Assembly: GCA_963829955.1 (NCBI GenBank)
Contig: CAWHKS010000008.1
Location: forward strand, 1 to 38,211
Source: DASTFY01 sp963829955
GTDB taxonomy: Bacteria; Actinomycetota; Acidimicrobiia; Acidimicrobiales; Ilumatobacteraceae
Reading direction: 5' to 3'
Length of the DNA stretch: 38,211 nt
The notes under the pieces are model-generated. The model made no database searches and was not told where the DNA came from. It saw only the letters and a program-made list of their open reading frames with translations. This document shows positions 17,044-25,108 of the stretch, piece after piece (within the stretch, counting starts at the first letter, position 1; every line of letters starts with the position of its first letter). A program made the position numbers and the translations under genes.

Positions 17044-17357
17044 AGGAGATCCTGGACGACGTCGAGCGCTGGCGCGCCGCGGGCAAGCGGGTGGCCGTCG
17101 CCCGGGTCGTCGACATCGAGGGATCGGGCCCGCGGGATCCGGGGGCGGCGATGGCCGTCAACGAGGAGGCCGAGGTCGCGGGCTCCGTGTCCGGCGGCTG
17201 CGTCGAGGGTGCCGTCGTCACCGAGGCGCTGGACATCCTGAACGAGGGCAGCCGCGGCCGCATCGTCAGCTTCGGCTACTCCGACGACGAGGCCTTCGCC
17301 GTAGGGCTCACCTGTGGCGGCACGATCCACCTCTTCATCGAGCCGTTGGACTGGTGA
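17040..17357 (+). CDS. XdhC/CoxI-type protein, short form
   Basis: 105-residue protein corresponding to the N-terminal XdhC_CoxI domain (PF02625-like) alone. Typical blocks are RVVDIEGSGPRDPGAAMAV, GSVSGGCVEGAVVTEA and LTCGGTIHLFIEP. The Cys residues in SGGCVEG and LTCGG are conserved in the family. XdhC-type proteins bind molybdenum cofactor and help insert it in its matured form into xanthine-dehydrogenase-like enzymes. The ATG overlaps the VWA gene stop (ATGA), and its TGA overlaps the next GTG, so it sits in a tightly coupled operon. Confidence 0.9.
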   Translation: MKEILDDVERWRAAGKRVAVARVVDIEGSGPRDPGAAMAVNEEAEVAGSVSGGCVEGAVVTEALDILNEGSRGRIVSFGYSDDEAFAVGLTCGGTIHLFIEPLDW

Positions 17358-18160
17358 CCGGGGTGCCCGTCTACGAGACGCTGCGGGACCGCATCCGCGC
17401 TGAGCAGCCGGTGGCGCTGGCCACCGTGCTCGACGGCCCGCACGTCGGCGCCAAGCTCCTAGTCTCGCCGGACGTCGAGCCGGAGGGTGATCTCGGCCAC
17501 CCCGAGCTGGGCCGCGTCGTCGCCCGCGACGCCCTCGCCGAGCTGGAGGCCGGGCGCACGGGCGTCCGCCACTACGGGCCCGAGGGCCAGAACAACCCGG
17601 ACGATCCCGCCATCGGCAGGGTGAGCGTGTTCGTCGAGAGCTGGGCGCCGCCGCCGCAGATGCTCATCTTCGGGGCCGTCGACTTCACTGCCGCACTCGC
17701 CAAAGTGGCCAAGGTTCTCGGCTATCGGGTCATCGTGTGCGACGCCCGCGAGATCTTCGCCACCAAGCGCCGCTTCCCGATGGCCGACGAGGTCCTCGTC
17801 ACCTGGCCGGGCCCGGTGTTCGAGGAGCGTGGCGGGGGGCTGGGCCCGCGCGACGCGGTGTGCATCCTCACCCACGATCCCAAGTTCGACGTCCCCGCCA
17901 TCGAGGGCGCGCTGGCCACCCGGGTCGGCTACATCGGTGTCATGGGCTCGCGCAAGACCCACACCAAGCGGGTCGAGCGGCTGGCCGAGGTGGGGATCGC
18001 CGGTGACGAGCTCGGCCGCGTGTTGGCGCCCATCGGTCTCGACATCGGCGCCCGCTCGCCGGAGGAGACGGCGGTGTCGATCTGCGCTGAGATCATCGCC
18101 CGCCGGACGGGCCGCCACGCGCCGTCGCTGCGCGACGGCTCAGGCGCTATCCACAGCTGA
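17354..18160 (+). CDS. XdhC-family protein with Rossmann domain (CoxF/CoxI-like)
   Basis: 268 residues. The N-terminal part (PVALATVLDGPHVGAKLLV) resembles another XdhC_CoxI domain. From about residue 95 the C-terminal XdhC Rossmann domain follows: MLIFGAVDFTAALAKVAK, GYRVIVCDAR, FATKRRFPMADEV, GYIGVMGSRKTHTKRVERL and IGARSPEETAVSI. The sequence matches the CoxF/CoxI group of molybdenum hydroxylase assembly factors. GTG at 17354 overlaps the preceding stop as GTGA. It ends the moxR-like/VWA/xdhC run and converges with the NlpC/P60 gene after 28 bases. Confidence 0.9.
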   Translation: MTGVPVYETLRDRIRAEQPVALATVLDGPHVGAKLLVSPDVEPEGDLGHPELGRVVARDALAELEAGRTGVRHYGPEGQNNPDDPAIGRVSVFVESWAPPPQMLIFGAVDFTAALAKVAKVLGYRVIVCDAREIFATKRRFPMADEVLVTWPGPVFEERGGGLGPRDAVCILTHDPKFDVPAIEGALATRVGYIGVMGSRKTHTKRVERLAEVGIAGDELGRVLAPIGLDIGARSPEETAVSICAEIIARRTGRHAPSLRDGSGAIHS

Positions 18161-18188
18161 CCGCAGGCGGAGCGCTGACCCGGTTGCT

Positions 18189-18847
18189 TCAGCCGAGGGG
18201 GTTGCCGGCCCGCAGCCGGCGATGCCCGGACATCGTCTTGACCTCGACCACGTTGCCCGAGTTCGGTGAGTGGACCATGGCGGGGCCGATGCCGATCGCC
18301 ATCATCACGTGCCCCGGGTAGTACAGGAGGTCACCGGGCAGCACCTGTTCGATCTCGACCGAGGCCGCGCCCGGATCTGCCGGCCGGACTGGTGGGGCAG
18401 GGCGACCCCGGCCTGGGCCCAGGCCCAGCTCGTGAAGCCGGAGCAGTCGAAGCCCTCGCCCGGCGTGGTCCCCATGCGCCGGTACGGCACCCCGAGCTGC
18501 GTCAGGCCGGACAGCAGGGCCGTCATGCGGACGGGGTCGGTCCGGGTCCAGACGGCGTCGAGCTGGAGAGGATCGACGCCGGCCGGCGGCGCCACCAGGG
18601 CGGCCAGGCGCTGGCGCAGGGTGGCGAAGCTGGTCCGGTCACCCTGCCGGAGGGCGGCGAGGGCCTGCCCGGCGACGGTGGGGGTGTCCGCGCCGCGCAG
18701 GTCGTCGGCGACGTAGACGGCGGTGGCCCCGGCGGGCGACGCGCTCAGCGCGCCAGCGACGAGGCTGAGCGGCAGGACGGCGGCGAGGCCGAGGCCGGCC
18801 CCCCGGAGGAGGGAGGGGCGCGCCAGAGGAGGACGGGGGATGGACAT
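18189..18847 (-). CDS. NlpC/P60 peptidoglycan hydrolase, frame interrupted
   Basis: Secreted cell-wall hydrolase of about 219 residues if one missing base is allowed for. A signal peptide is clear: Arg-rich start, hydrophobic GLGLAAVLPLSLVAGALS, then ASPAGA. The NlpC/P60 domain shows GVPYRRMGTTPGEGFDCSGF with the catalytic Cys, and PGHVMMAIG with the catalytic His. Between them the frame changes after SGRQIR near 18365-18372; the phase is opposite to the other breaks in this window (one base missing, or two extra). Downstream family sequence EIEQVLPGDLLYYPGH resumes and ends at 18189. ATG at 18847 was chosen for the signal peptide. It endopeptidically cleaves peptide stems of peptidoglycan in this family. 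Confidence 0.82.
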
Positions 18848-18936
18848 AAGTGTTCGAGCACCTTCCTGGCCGGGGGTTCCGCCGCACCGGGCGCGGGCCT
18901 CATCGACCGCGCCCCGCACTCGCCCCAACCACTGAT

Positions 18937-18965
18937 GTTGCGAATAGGTTACGTTCTAGCGCAAC
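18937..18965. promoter_or_regulatory. Dyad in the divergent promoter region of nlpC/p60-like gene
   Basis: GTTGCG (18937-18942) and CGCAAC (18960-18965) are perfect complements centred on 18951. Nested inside is TAGGTTACGTTCTA (18945-18958), itself partly dyadic (TAG...CTA). It lies 90 bases before the nlpC/p60-like start and 67 before the MobA-like start. A repressor site is possible, but no regulator was identified. Confidence 0.35.
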
Positions 18966-19031
18966 GGATCCGACACATCGGTGGATGCTCGCGTGTGACG
19001 TGCGTCACTGTCGCTCGGGACCCCACCCGCG

Positions 19032-19655
19032 GTGCCTGACAGCAGACTGCCGGCTGTGACCCCGCGGCCGGCTGTGCAGGTGACCGTCGGCGCCGTGCTC
19101 CTGGCCGCCGGCGGCGGCCGGCGCTTCGACGGGCCGGACGGCGCGCACAAGCTGACCGCCGTCCTGCGGGGGCGGCCGCTGGCCGAGTGGGCCGTCGAAT
19201 CGGTGCTGGCGGCGGGGCTGGACGAGACGGTCGTCGTCACCGGCGCCGTGCCGCTCGCCCTGCCCGAGGGCGTGCACGAGCTGCACAACCCCCGGTGGGC
19301 CGAGGGCCAGGCGACGTCCCTCCAGGTCGCGGTGGCCCACGCCCGGGAGCAGGGCCACGGCGCGATCGTGGTGGGCCTCGCCGACCAGCCGTTCGTCGTG
19401 AGCGCGGCGTGGCGGGCCGTCGCCGCCTGCGACGCTCCGATCGCGGTCGCCACCTACTCGGGCCGGCGCGGCAACCCGGTCCGCCTCGGCGAGGCGGTCT
19501 GGGATCTGCTCCCGACCGATGGGGACGCCGGCGCACGGGTCGTGATCGGAGTGCGGCCCGACCTCGTGACCGAAGTAGCGTGCCCGGGCAGCCCGGCCGA
19601 CATCGACACCCTCGAGGATCTCCAACGATGGAACTCGTCAACGACTTCACCGTGA
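19032..19655 (+). CDS. MobA/MocA-like nucleotidyltransferase
   Basis: 207-residue NTP-transferase. The family start signature is GAVLLAAGGGRRFDG, with a K in the expected place (GAHKLTAVLRG). Other blocks are HNPRWAEGQATSLQVA, VVGLADQPFV and GRRGNPVRLG, typical of MocA-like molybdenum-cofactor cytidylyltransferases. It would add CMP to molybdopterin to make MCD, the cofactor form used by CO-dehydrogenase-like enzymes, which fits the neighbourhood (inference). GTG at 19032 is the longest start; GTG at 19056 is also possible. Its 3' end overlaps the CoxG-like gene by 28 bases in another frame. Confidence 0.85.
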   Translation: MPDSRLPAVTPRPAVQVTVGAVLLAAGGGRRFDGPDGAHKLTAVLRGRPLAEWAVESVLAAGLDETVVVTGAVPLALPEGVHELHNPRWAEGQATSLQVAVAHAREQGHGAIVVGLADQPFVVSAAWRAVAACDAPIAVATYSGRRGNPVRLGEAVWDLLPTDGDAGARVVIGVRPDLVTEVACPGSPADIDTLEDLQRWNSSTTSP

Positions 19656-20329
19656 AGGCCCCCATCGACGAGGCCTACGCCACTCTCACCGACGTCGAGC
19701 GCATCGCGCCGTGCCTGCCCGGCGCCCAGCTCACTGAGGTCGAGGGCGACACCTACCGTGGGCTGGTCAAGGTCAAGGTGGGGCCGATCACGGCGCAGTT
19801 CAAGGGGCAGGCGAGCTTCGTGGAGCGCGACGCCGAGCAGCATCGGGCGGTGCTCAAGGCCGAGGGTCGGGACACCGGGGGCAAGGGCAACGCATCGGCG
19901 CTCATCACGGCCCAGCTCGAAGAGGTCGATGCGGAGATGACGAAGGTGACGGTGAGCACCGACCTCACGATCACCGGGAAGGTCGCACAGTTCGGTCGCG
20001 GCGCGCTGGCCGACGTCAGCGAGAAGCTGCTCCGCCAGTTCGTCACCAACTTGGAGACGACGGTACTGACGAACGGCGATGCTGCTGCTGCGGCCGCTCC
20101 GGCCGCGACCGCTCCGGCCGCTCCGGCCGCGACCGCTCCGGCCGAGGCGGGCCCCATCCCGGCGGAGGCGCCCGCGCAGCCGGTCGCCCGCAAGGTGGAG
20201 TCGGCGCCCGTCGAGCCCATCGACCTCCTGGAGACGGCTGGCCCGCCGATGCTCAAGCGGCTGGCGCCGCTGCTGGGCGGCATCGTCGTCCTCCTCGTCG
20301 TGTGGCGCCTGGTCCGCCGCCGCCGCTGA
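19628..20329 (+). CDS. CoxG-like SRPBCC protein with C-terminal membrane anchor
   Basis: 233 residues. Residues 1-150 are a CoxG domain (PF06240-like), starting MELVNDFTVKAPIDEAY and containing IAPCLPGAQL, YRGLVKVKVGPI, and the glycine-rich end GKVAQFGRGALADVSEKL. An Ala/Pro linker follows (two copies of a 24-bp DNA repeat). Near residues 205-228 lies a hydrophobic helix, LLGGIVVLLVVWRLV, ending in RRRR, which suits a single-pass anchor with the tail in the cytoplasm. CoxG helps recruit CO dehydrogenase to the membrane in Oligotropha and binds quinone in mycobacteria (established knowledge). The ATG lies inside the end of the nucleotidyltransferase gene. Confidence 0.9.
   Translation: MELVNDFTVKAPIDEAYATLTDVERIAPCLPGAQLTEVEGDTYRGLVKVKVGPITAQFKGQASFVERDAEQHRAVLKAEGRDTGGKGNASALITAQLEEVDAEMTKVTVSTDLTITGKVAQFGRGALADVSEKLLRQFVTNLETTVLTNGDAAAAAAPAATAPAAPAATAPAEAGPIPAEAPAQPVARKVESAPVEPIDLLETAGPPMLKRLAPLLGGIVVLLVVWRLVRRRR
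20096..20143 (+). repeat. 24-bp tandem repeat, two exact copies
   Basis: The unit beginning GCTCCGGCCGCGACC occupies 20096-20119 and again 20120-20143. It encodes APAATAPA twice in the linker of the CoxG-like protein. The copy number is a multiple of three bases, so variation would keep the frame. Confidence 0.9.
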
Positions 20330-20764
20330 ATCCTGATCGGGCCGCGGTCCGAGAGCTGCTCGGACGGGAACCCCAGGGAGCGTTCGACGTCGTCGTACGC
20401 GACGAGGACGGCCGGCCGGTTGTGATCCGCAACTCCCCGCTGCTCGACGACGGCACGCCCATGCCGACGCGCTACTGGCTCGTCGGGGCGGACGTCACGG
20501 CCGCCATCGGGCGACTGGAGGCCGCGGGCGGCGTGCGGCGGGCCGAGGCAGAGGTGCCGGCCGAGGCCATCGCCGCCGCGCACGTGCGGTACGCGGCGGA
20601 GCGCGACCCGCGCGTTGCCGCCCGGCCACACCGGGCCCCGGCCGAGTGGCGGCGTCGGGGGCACGGCTCGCGGCGTGAAGTGCCTGCACGCCCACTACGC
20701 CTGGTACCTGGCCGGCGGCGACGACCCCGTGGGCCACTGGGTGGCGGGGCAGCTCGTACGGTGA
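20302..20764 (+). CDS. DUF501 family protein, frame interrupted
   Basis: Conserved actinobacterial protein of unknown function, about 153 residues with one base ignored. Family blocks are AVRELLGREPQGAFDVVVRD, PLLDDGTPMPTRYWLVG, and after the break VGGTARGVKCLHAHYAWYLA, then DDPVGHWVAGQL. Removing one G at 20644 rebuilds PASGGVGGTARGVKCLHAHY, close to the family consensus. The start is uncertain: GTG at 20302 (inside the CoxG-like gene) or a CTG at 20326 forming a CTGA overlap. The stop overlaps ppx as GTGA. In many actinobacteria it directly follows the ftsB-like gene; here it does not. Confidence 0.85.
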
Positions 20765-21696
20765 CAGCGCGGGCCGCCGTCGACGTCGGCTCCAACGCGG
20801 CCCGACTGCTGGTTGCCGACCGCGGGGAGCCCGTCCTGCGGCGGTCCCGGATCACCGGCCTGGCCGAGGGGCTGGGGGACACGGGGATGCTGTCCACGGC
20901 CGCGCTGGCCCGCACGGCGACGGTGCTCGAGGACTACCGGCGCGAGCTCGACCAGCGGGGGGCGATGCTGACGCGGGTCGTCGGCACGGCCGCGGCGCGG
21001 GCGGCCGGCAACGCCGGGGAGCTGGCGGGACTCGTGGCCGATGTGCTCGGCCGTCCGTTGGAGGTGCTGACAGCCGAGGAGGAGGCGCGGTTGACGTTCG
21101 TCGGGACGGCAGGGGGCGAGACCCGCGGCCGCCGACTGGTGGCCGACATCGGCGGCGGCTCGACGGAGCTGGCCGTGGGAGACGCGGTGCCCGAGGGCGT
21201 GGCGTCGCTCGATCTGGGCAGCGCGGCGCTGACCGCGTCCGAGCTCGCGTCGGACCCACCCCGGCCGGAGGAGCTTTCCAACGCGATCGCGCTGGTCCAG
21301 GAGCAGGTGGACGAGGCGCTGCGGGCGCTTCCCCGGGTGGACGAGTGGACACCCGTGATCGGTACGGGCGGAACGATCCTGACCATCGCCGCGGTGGAGA
21401 TCGGCCTGCCCCTGCCGATCGCGGGGCCTGGCCCCGACGGCGATCGTGACATCGAGGCGGACCCGGCGCTCCACGACTTCGTGCTCACGCGCGCCGCGGC
21501 CGAGGACGTCTTCCGCACCCTCGCCGGCGAGGCGCTGGCCGACCGGGTCCACAACCCGGGCCTCCCGCCGGGCCGGGCCGTCAGCATCGTCGGTGGGTGC
21601 TGCATCCTCGTCGGCCTGTTGCGGCGCCTGCGGGCGCCCGCGCTGACCGTGTCGGTCACCGACCTGCTCGACGGAATCCTGCGCGAAGCGCCCTGA
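20761..21696 (+). CDS. ppx: Ppx/GppA-family exopolyphosphatase
   Basis: 311-residue ASKHA-fold phosphatase. AVDVGSNAARLLVAD is the phosphate-1 loop, VVGTAAARAAGNAGEL and LTAEEEARLTFVG match the family, LVADIGGGSTELAVG is phosphate-2, and SIVGGCCILVGLL lies at the end. It hydrolyses terminal phosphates of polyphosphate and possibly pppGpp. It is the shorter (about 300-residue) actinobacterial type without the extra C-terminal HD-like domains. GTG at 20761 overlaps the DUF501 stop; the order DUF501 then ppx is usual in actinobacteria. Confidence 0.93.
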   Translation: MTARAAVDVGSNAARLLVADRGEPVLRRSRITGLAEGLGDTGMLSTAALARTATVLEDYRRELDQRGAMLTRVVGTAAARAAGNAGELAGLVADVLGRPLEVLTAEEEARLTFVGTAGGETRGRRLVADIGGGSTELAVGDAVPEGVASLDLGSAALTASELASDPPRPEELSNAIALVQEQVDEALRALPRVDEWTPVIGTGGTILTIAAVEIGLPLPIAGPGPDGDRDIEADPALHDFVLTRAAAEDVFRTLAGEALADRVHNPGLPPGRAVSIVGGCCILVGLLRRLRAPALTVSVTDLLDGILREAP

Positions 21697-21712
21697 GTAC
21701 GATCCCGCCTCC

Positions 21713-22304
21713 GTGACACGGCTCTACGGACGACGGGTGCTGCTGCGGCCGCTGGTCCCTGCCGACTTCCCGTCGTGGAGCGAGGTCCGAGTCCGCAACG
21801 AGGGCTGGCTGTTGCCCTGGGAACCGCAGCGATCGCCCGGCCACCCCGACCCCACCCGCGACCCGCGACGCGTTCACGGTGCGCTGCCACGCCCGCGAAC
21901 GCGAGCGTCAGCTGGGGACGGGCTACGGCTTCGGCATCTTCCTCGACCAGACGTTGGCCGGTGAGATCAACCTCAACGCCATCCAGCGGGGCCCGTTCCA
22001 GAACGCCTACGTGGGGTACTGGGTCGACGAGGCCATGGCCGGGCGCAGCCTCGTGCCCGAGGCGGTGGTCATCCTGACCCGCTTCGCCTTCGAGGAGCTC
22101 CGCCTCCACCGCATCCAGGTGGCCATCATCCCCCGCAACACCCGCAGCCACCGCGTCATGGAGAAGCTGCGCTTCCGTGAGGAGGGCGTGGCCCAGCGCT
22201 ACCTGGAGATCAACGGCGTCTGGGAGGACCACGTGCGCTACGCCATCACGGTCGAGGAGTGGGCGGAGCGCAAGGACGAGCTGGCCGCCGCCTGGCTCAC
22301 CTGA
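21713..22304 (+). CDS. GNAT N-acetyltransferase (RimJ/RimL-like), frame interrupted
   Basis: About 196 residues with one base ignored. The start GRRVLLRPLVPADFPSW and NEGWLLPWEPQR match the N-terminal region of RimJ/RimL-type enzymes. After the break come LGTGYGFGIFLD, GEINLNAIQRGPFQNAYVGYW, the acetyl-CoA loop region GRSLVPEAVV, and IIPRNTRSHRVMEKLRFREEGV. Deleting one G at 21867 joins DPTRDP to HAFTVRCHARERERQLG, restoring a typical sequence. Substrate unknown; relatives acetylate ribosomal-protein N-termini or small molecules. It is the last gene on the plus strand before a convergent molybdoenzyme gene. Confidence 0.85.
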
Positions 22305-22335
22305 CTGTTGCGACTTGCGCCGGGACGGCGGCGGG

Positions 22336-24396
22336 TCAAGCCGGTGCGGTCAGCGCAGCGACCTGCACCAGGGTGTCGCTGTAGGCGACTCCACCACCCC
22401 AGTCGGTCAGGGTGTCGCTGGTGAGCGAGTTGGCCGTGCCCTCGTCACCGTGCTGGCTGCTCCACCAGCCGAACGGGACGGCGACGACGCCGGGACGCAG
22501 CCGCTTGGAGGTGCGGGCCGTGAGGGTGAGCGCGCCGCGGTCGTTCCAGACCCGGACGGTGTCCCCGTCGACGATGCCCCGCGACGACGCATCGGTCTCG
22601 TCCAGCTCCACGAACGGTCCACCTTCGAGCGGGCCGTGCTTGGGCAGATGCGAGTAAGAGGAGTTGAGGAAGCGGGTGTGGTGCTTGGGCGTGAGCAGAG
22701 CGAGCGGGTACCTGGCCAGCAGCTCGGGGTCACCGTCGAGGGCCTCGCGGGCTGGCGTGTAGGTCGGGAGCGCGGGGTGCCCGGCCTGGGCCAGCGCCTC
22801 GCTCGAGAGCTCGATCCTCCCGCTGGCCGTGGGGAAGCCGCCCTCGGCATAGGGACGGAGATCCTCGGGCAGGGAGAGGCGCACGAAGCCCCGCTCCCGA
22901 AGCTGCTCGACGTCCATGTCCGTAATCGCCGACGCCAGCAGCGACTCGTCGGACTCGTACAGCTCGGGCTCGGTGAAGCCCATGACGCGGGCCAGACGCC
23001 GCCACAGTTCGGTGTTGGCCACGCTCTCCCCCAGCGGAGCGATGGCCGGCTCGTTCCAGCCCACGTACAGGTGGCCCCACGAGGTGACGACATCGAGCTG
23101 CTCGATCTGGGTGCAGGCCGGGAAGACGACGTCGGCATAGCGCGCCGTGTCCGTCATGAACTGCTCGCTGACGACACAGAAGAGGTCCTCCCGCTCGAGG
23201 CCCTGACGAGTCAGCGTGGCGCTGGGCACGGTGACGGCCGGGTTGCCGTTCCACACGAAGAGCGCCTTCACCGGCGGATCGTCGAGCGCCGTCAATGCCC
23301 GGCCAAGGTGGTTCATGCTGACCCCGCGACGAGTCGCGCCGCCGGCCAGGTGCCCGGAGTCGAACACCGAGTCGTCGACGTTCACGTCGCTCCACGAGCC
23401 GACGCTGCGGGCCAGGCCACCGCCGCGGTCCCGCCAGGCGCCGATCAGCGCGGGGAGGCAGGCCAGCGTGCGGAAGAACATGGCTCCGTGCTCATGGTGC
23501 TCGGCGCCGATGAGCGTGCGGATCAGGGCCGGGCGGGTCGAGCCGTAGGCGAGCGCCAGGCGCTCGATCTCGGCCACTTCGAGCCCGCAGACCTCGGCGG
23601 CCCGCTCCGGAGGCCAGCCGGCCACGTGCTCGGCCAGCTCCTCGAAGCCGGTCGTGTAGGCGGCGATGTACTCGTGATCGAGCAGGTCGTCGCGCACCAG
23701 CACGTGCATGACGGCCAGCATCAGGGCGACGTCGGTCCCCGGCCGCGGCTGGACGAACCAGTCGGCGGCCTCCGCGGTCGCGGTGCGAAGCGGATCGATG
23801 ACGACCACGGTCGCTCCGGCGGCCCTGGCCTCCTCGATGAACGGCCACAGATGGCGGTTGGTCAACTTGGTGTTGGTCCCCCACAGCAGGATGAGCCTGG
23901 AGAACCGGGCGTCCGTCGGATCGGCGCCGCGCGGGGTGCCGTTGGTGGCGGCGACGCCGAAGCCCGCGGTGGCTCCGCAGAGCGACCCGGTGCACCGCGA
24001 CGAGCCGAGGCGGGCGAAGAACCGGCGATCGAGCGAGCTCATGTTGAGCAGCCCCTGTGTCCCCGCGTCCCACCACGGCAGGATGGCCTCGCCGCCGTAC
24101 TGATCGACGATCTCGTGGAGGCGCGTGGCGACGATGGCGAGCGCGTCGTCCCACGACGCGGTGTCGAGCCGGCCCTCGCCCTTCTCCCCCACCCGGACGA
24201 GCGGGGTGAGGATGCGCTCGGGGCTGTACACGCGGTCGAGGAACCGGTTGACCTTGGGACAGAGCTCGCCCCGCGAGTAGGGGTGGTCGGGGTTGCCCCG
24301 CAACCTGGTGGCGACACCGTCTTCGACCGTGACCTGCCAGCCGCAGGTGTCCGGGCAGTCGTGATGACAGGTCCCGAGGACGGTCCGCGTGCTCAC
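22336..24396 (-). CDS. Molybdopterin (bis-MGD) oxidoreductase, stand-alone
   Basis: 686-residue enzyme of the DMSO-reductase superfamily. An N-terminal [4Fe-4S] site is formed by Cys10, Cys14, Cys18 (CHHDCPDTC) and Cys46 (GELCPK). SRCTGSLCGATAGFG at about residues 133-147 is where a protein ligand to Mo is expected; Cys140 is the most likely ligand. The C-terminal molydopterin dinucleotide-binding domain contains LLTPKHHTRFLNSSYSHLP and GDTVRVWNDRG. No FeS-ferredoxin or membrane subunit gene is adjacent, and no twin-arginine signal is visible, so it is likely cytoplasmic with an unknown electron partner. ATG at 24396 lies 23 bases after the TetR gene's stop, suggesting one transcript. The substrate is unknown. 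Confidence 0.88.
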   Translation of the reverse strand: MSTRTVLGTCHHDCPDTCGWQVTVEDGVATRLRGNPDHPYSRGELCPKVNRFLDRVYSPERILTPLVRVGEKGEGRLDTASWDDALAIVATRLHEIVDQYGGEAILPWWDAGTQGLLNMSSLDRRFFARLGSSRCTGSLCGATAGFGVAATNGTPRGADPTDARFSRLILLWGTNTKLTNRHLWPFIEEARAAGATVVVIDPLRTATAEAADWFVQPRPGTDVALMLAVMHVLVRDDLLDHEYIAAYTTGFEELAEHVAGWPPERAAEVCGLEVAEIERLALAYGSTRPALIRTLIGAEHHEHGAMFFRTLACLPALIGAWRDRGGGLARSVGSWSDVNVDDSVFDSGHLAGGATRRGVSMNHLGRALTALDDPPVKALFVWNGNPAVTVPSATLTRQGLEREDLFCVVSEQFMTDTARYADVVFPACTQIEQLDVVTSWGHLYVGWNEPAIAPLGESVANTELWRRLARVMGFTEPELYESDESLLASAITDMDVEQLRERGFVRLSLPEDLRPYAEGGFPTASGRIELSSEALAQAGHPALPTYTPAREALDGDPELLARYPLALLTPKHHTRFLNSSYSHLPKHGPLEGGPFVELDETDASSRGIVDGDTVRVWNDRGALTLTARTSKRLRPGVVAVPFGWWSSQHGDEGTANSLTSDTLTDWGGGVAYSDTLVQVAALTAPA

Positions 24397-24419
24397 GGAG
24401 GAAATCTACCCGTCCGGGT

Positions 24420-25029
24420 TCAGTGCTCGCCGAGCGTCGCGGGTCCGGGAGCGGCGAGAGAGGCCAGCAAACGGTCGGCCGCCTCCGAGAACCGCGCCGG
24501 GTCAGCGTGCAGCCGCGACACGAGCATGGCGCCTTCGAGGGCGCCGACGATCATGCGGGCCGCGTCCCGGGCGTCGCCATCGGAGCGGACAGCGCCGGCC
24601 CGGCGACCGTCCTCGAGCACCCCGGCCAGCCACGCCTCGTTGTCGTCGAAGAAGCGCACGACCGCGCCCTGCATCGGCGCGGGCAGCGTCTGGTACTCGG
24701 CGGCGAGCATGCCGCACAGACACATCCGCTCGTTGCGCAGGACGTCCCCGTACAGCGCGGCGTAGGCCCGCAGCTTGTCCATGGCATCGTCGGTCCTGGC
24801 GTCGATGGCGTCCAGGGCTCCGCGCGAACCGCTCGGCGTAGCGCGTGATCAAGGCCTCGCCCAGCTCCGCCTTGCCGGCGAAGTGGTAGTGCAGCGCCGC
24901 CTTGGTGATGCCGAGCTCGGCGGCCGCATCCGCGTAGCTGAAGCCGTTGAAGCCGCGACCCTGCACCAGCCGCTCGGCCACGTCGAGCACCTTCGACGCG
25001 GTGTCGCTCGGCTCCGGAGGGTCGCTCAC
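24420..25029 (-). CDS. TetR-family regulator, frame interrupted
   Basis: About 202 residues with one base ignored. The N-terminal DNA-binding domain has ASKVLDVAERLVQGRGFNGF followed by the helix-turn-helix ADAAAELGITKAALHYHFAGK (given in two overlapping pieces here for description). The ligand-binding part begins RALDAIDARTDDAMDKLRAY and includes MCLCGMLAAEYQTLP. The frame breaks at about 24820; removing one G of the coding strand restores ERFARALDAIDA. It is read from the right towards the molybdoenzyme gene and is divergent from the cupin gene, with an operator-like palindrome at 25046-25086 in the gap. It probably represses itself, the molybdoenzyme and the cupin/SnoaL genes (inference). 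Confidence 0.86.
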
Positions 25030-25045
25030 GATGCGCTCCTTGACA

Positions 25046-25086
25046 CTTACCTACTAGTAAGTCAGACTGACCTACTAGTAAGTAAG
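25046..25086. promoter_or_regulatory. 41-bp TetR-type operator palindrome
   Basis: Arms of 20 bases at 25046-25065 and 25067-25086 are complementary at 18 of 20 positions around a central A at 25066. Each arm contains the palindrome TACTAGTA (25052-25059 and 25073-25080), giving a direct repeat ACCTACTAGTAAGT at 25049 and 25070, 21 bases apart (two helical turns). It fills most of the 79-base gap between the TetR gene and the cupin gene, as expected for a site bound by two regulator dimers. Confidence 0.85.
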
Positions 25087-25108
25087 CCTAGTCGGGGAGG
25101 GATCGACC

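Noticed and set aside
18848..19031. Cyclic-di-AMP riboswitch ahead of the NlpC/P60 gene
   Set aside because: Such leaders are common before cell-wall hydrolases in actinobacteria, but the 5' region is short and no matching core motifs were seen.
20302..21696. DUF501-Ppx fusion protein
   Set aside because: The joined frame exists only because of the extra base near 20644; the real DUF501 end is in another frame and overlaps the ppx GTG.
22177..24765. 862-codon plus-strand frame opposite the molybdoenzyme gene
   Set aside because: Antisense shadow of a gene with intact Fe-S and cofactor-binding motifs.
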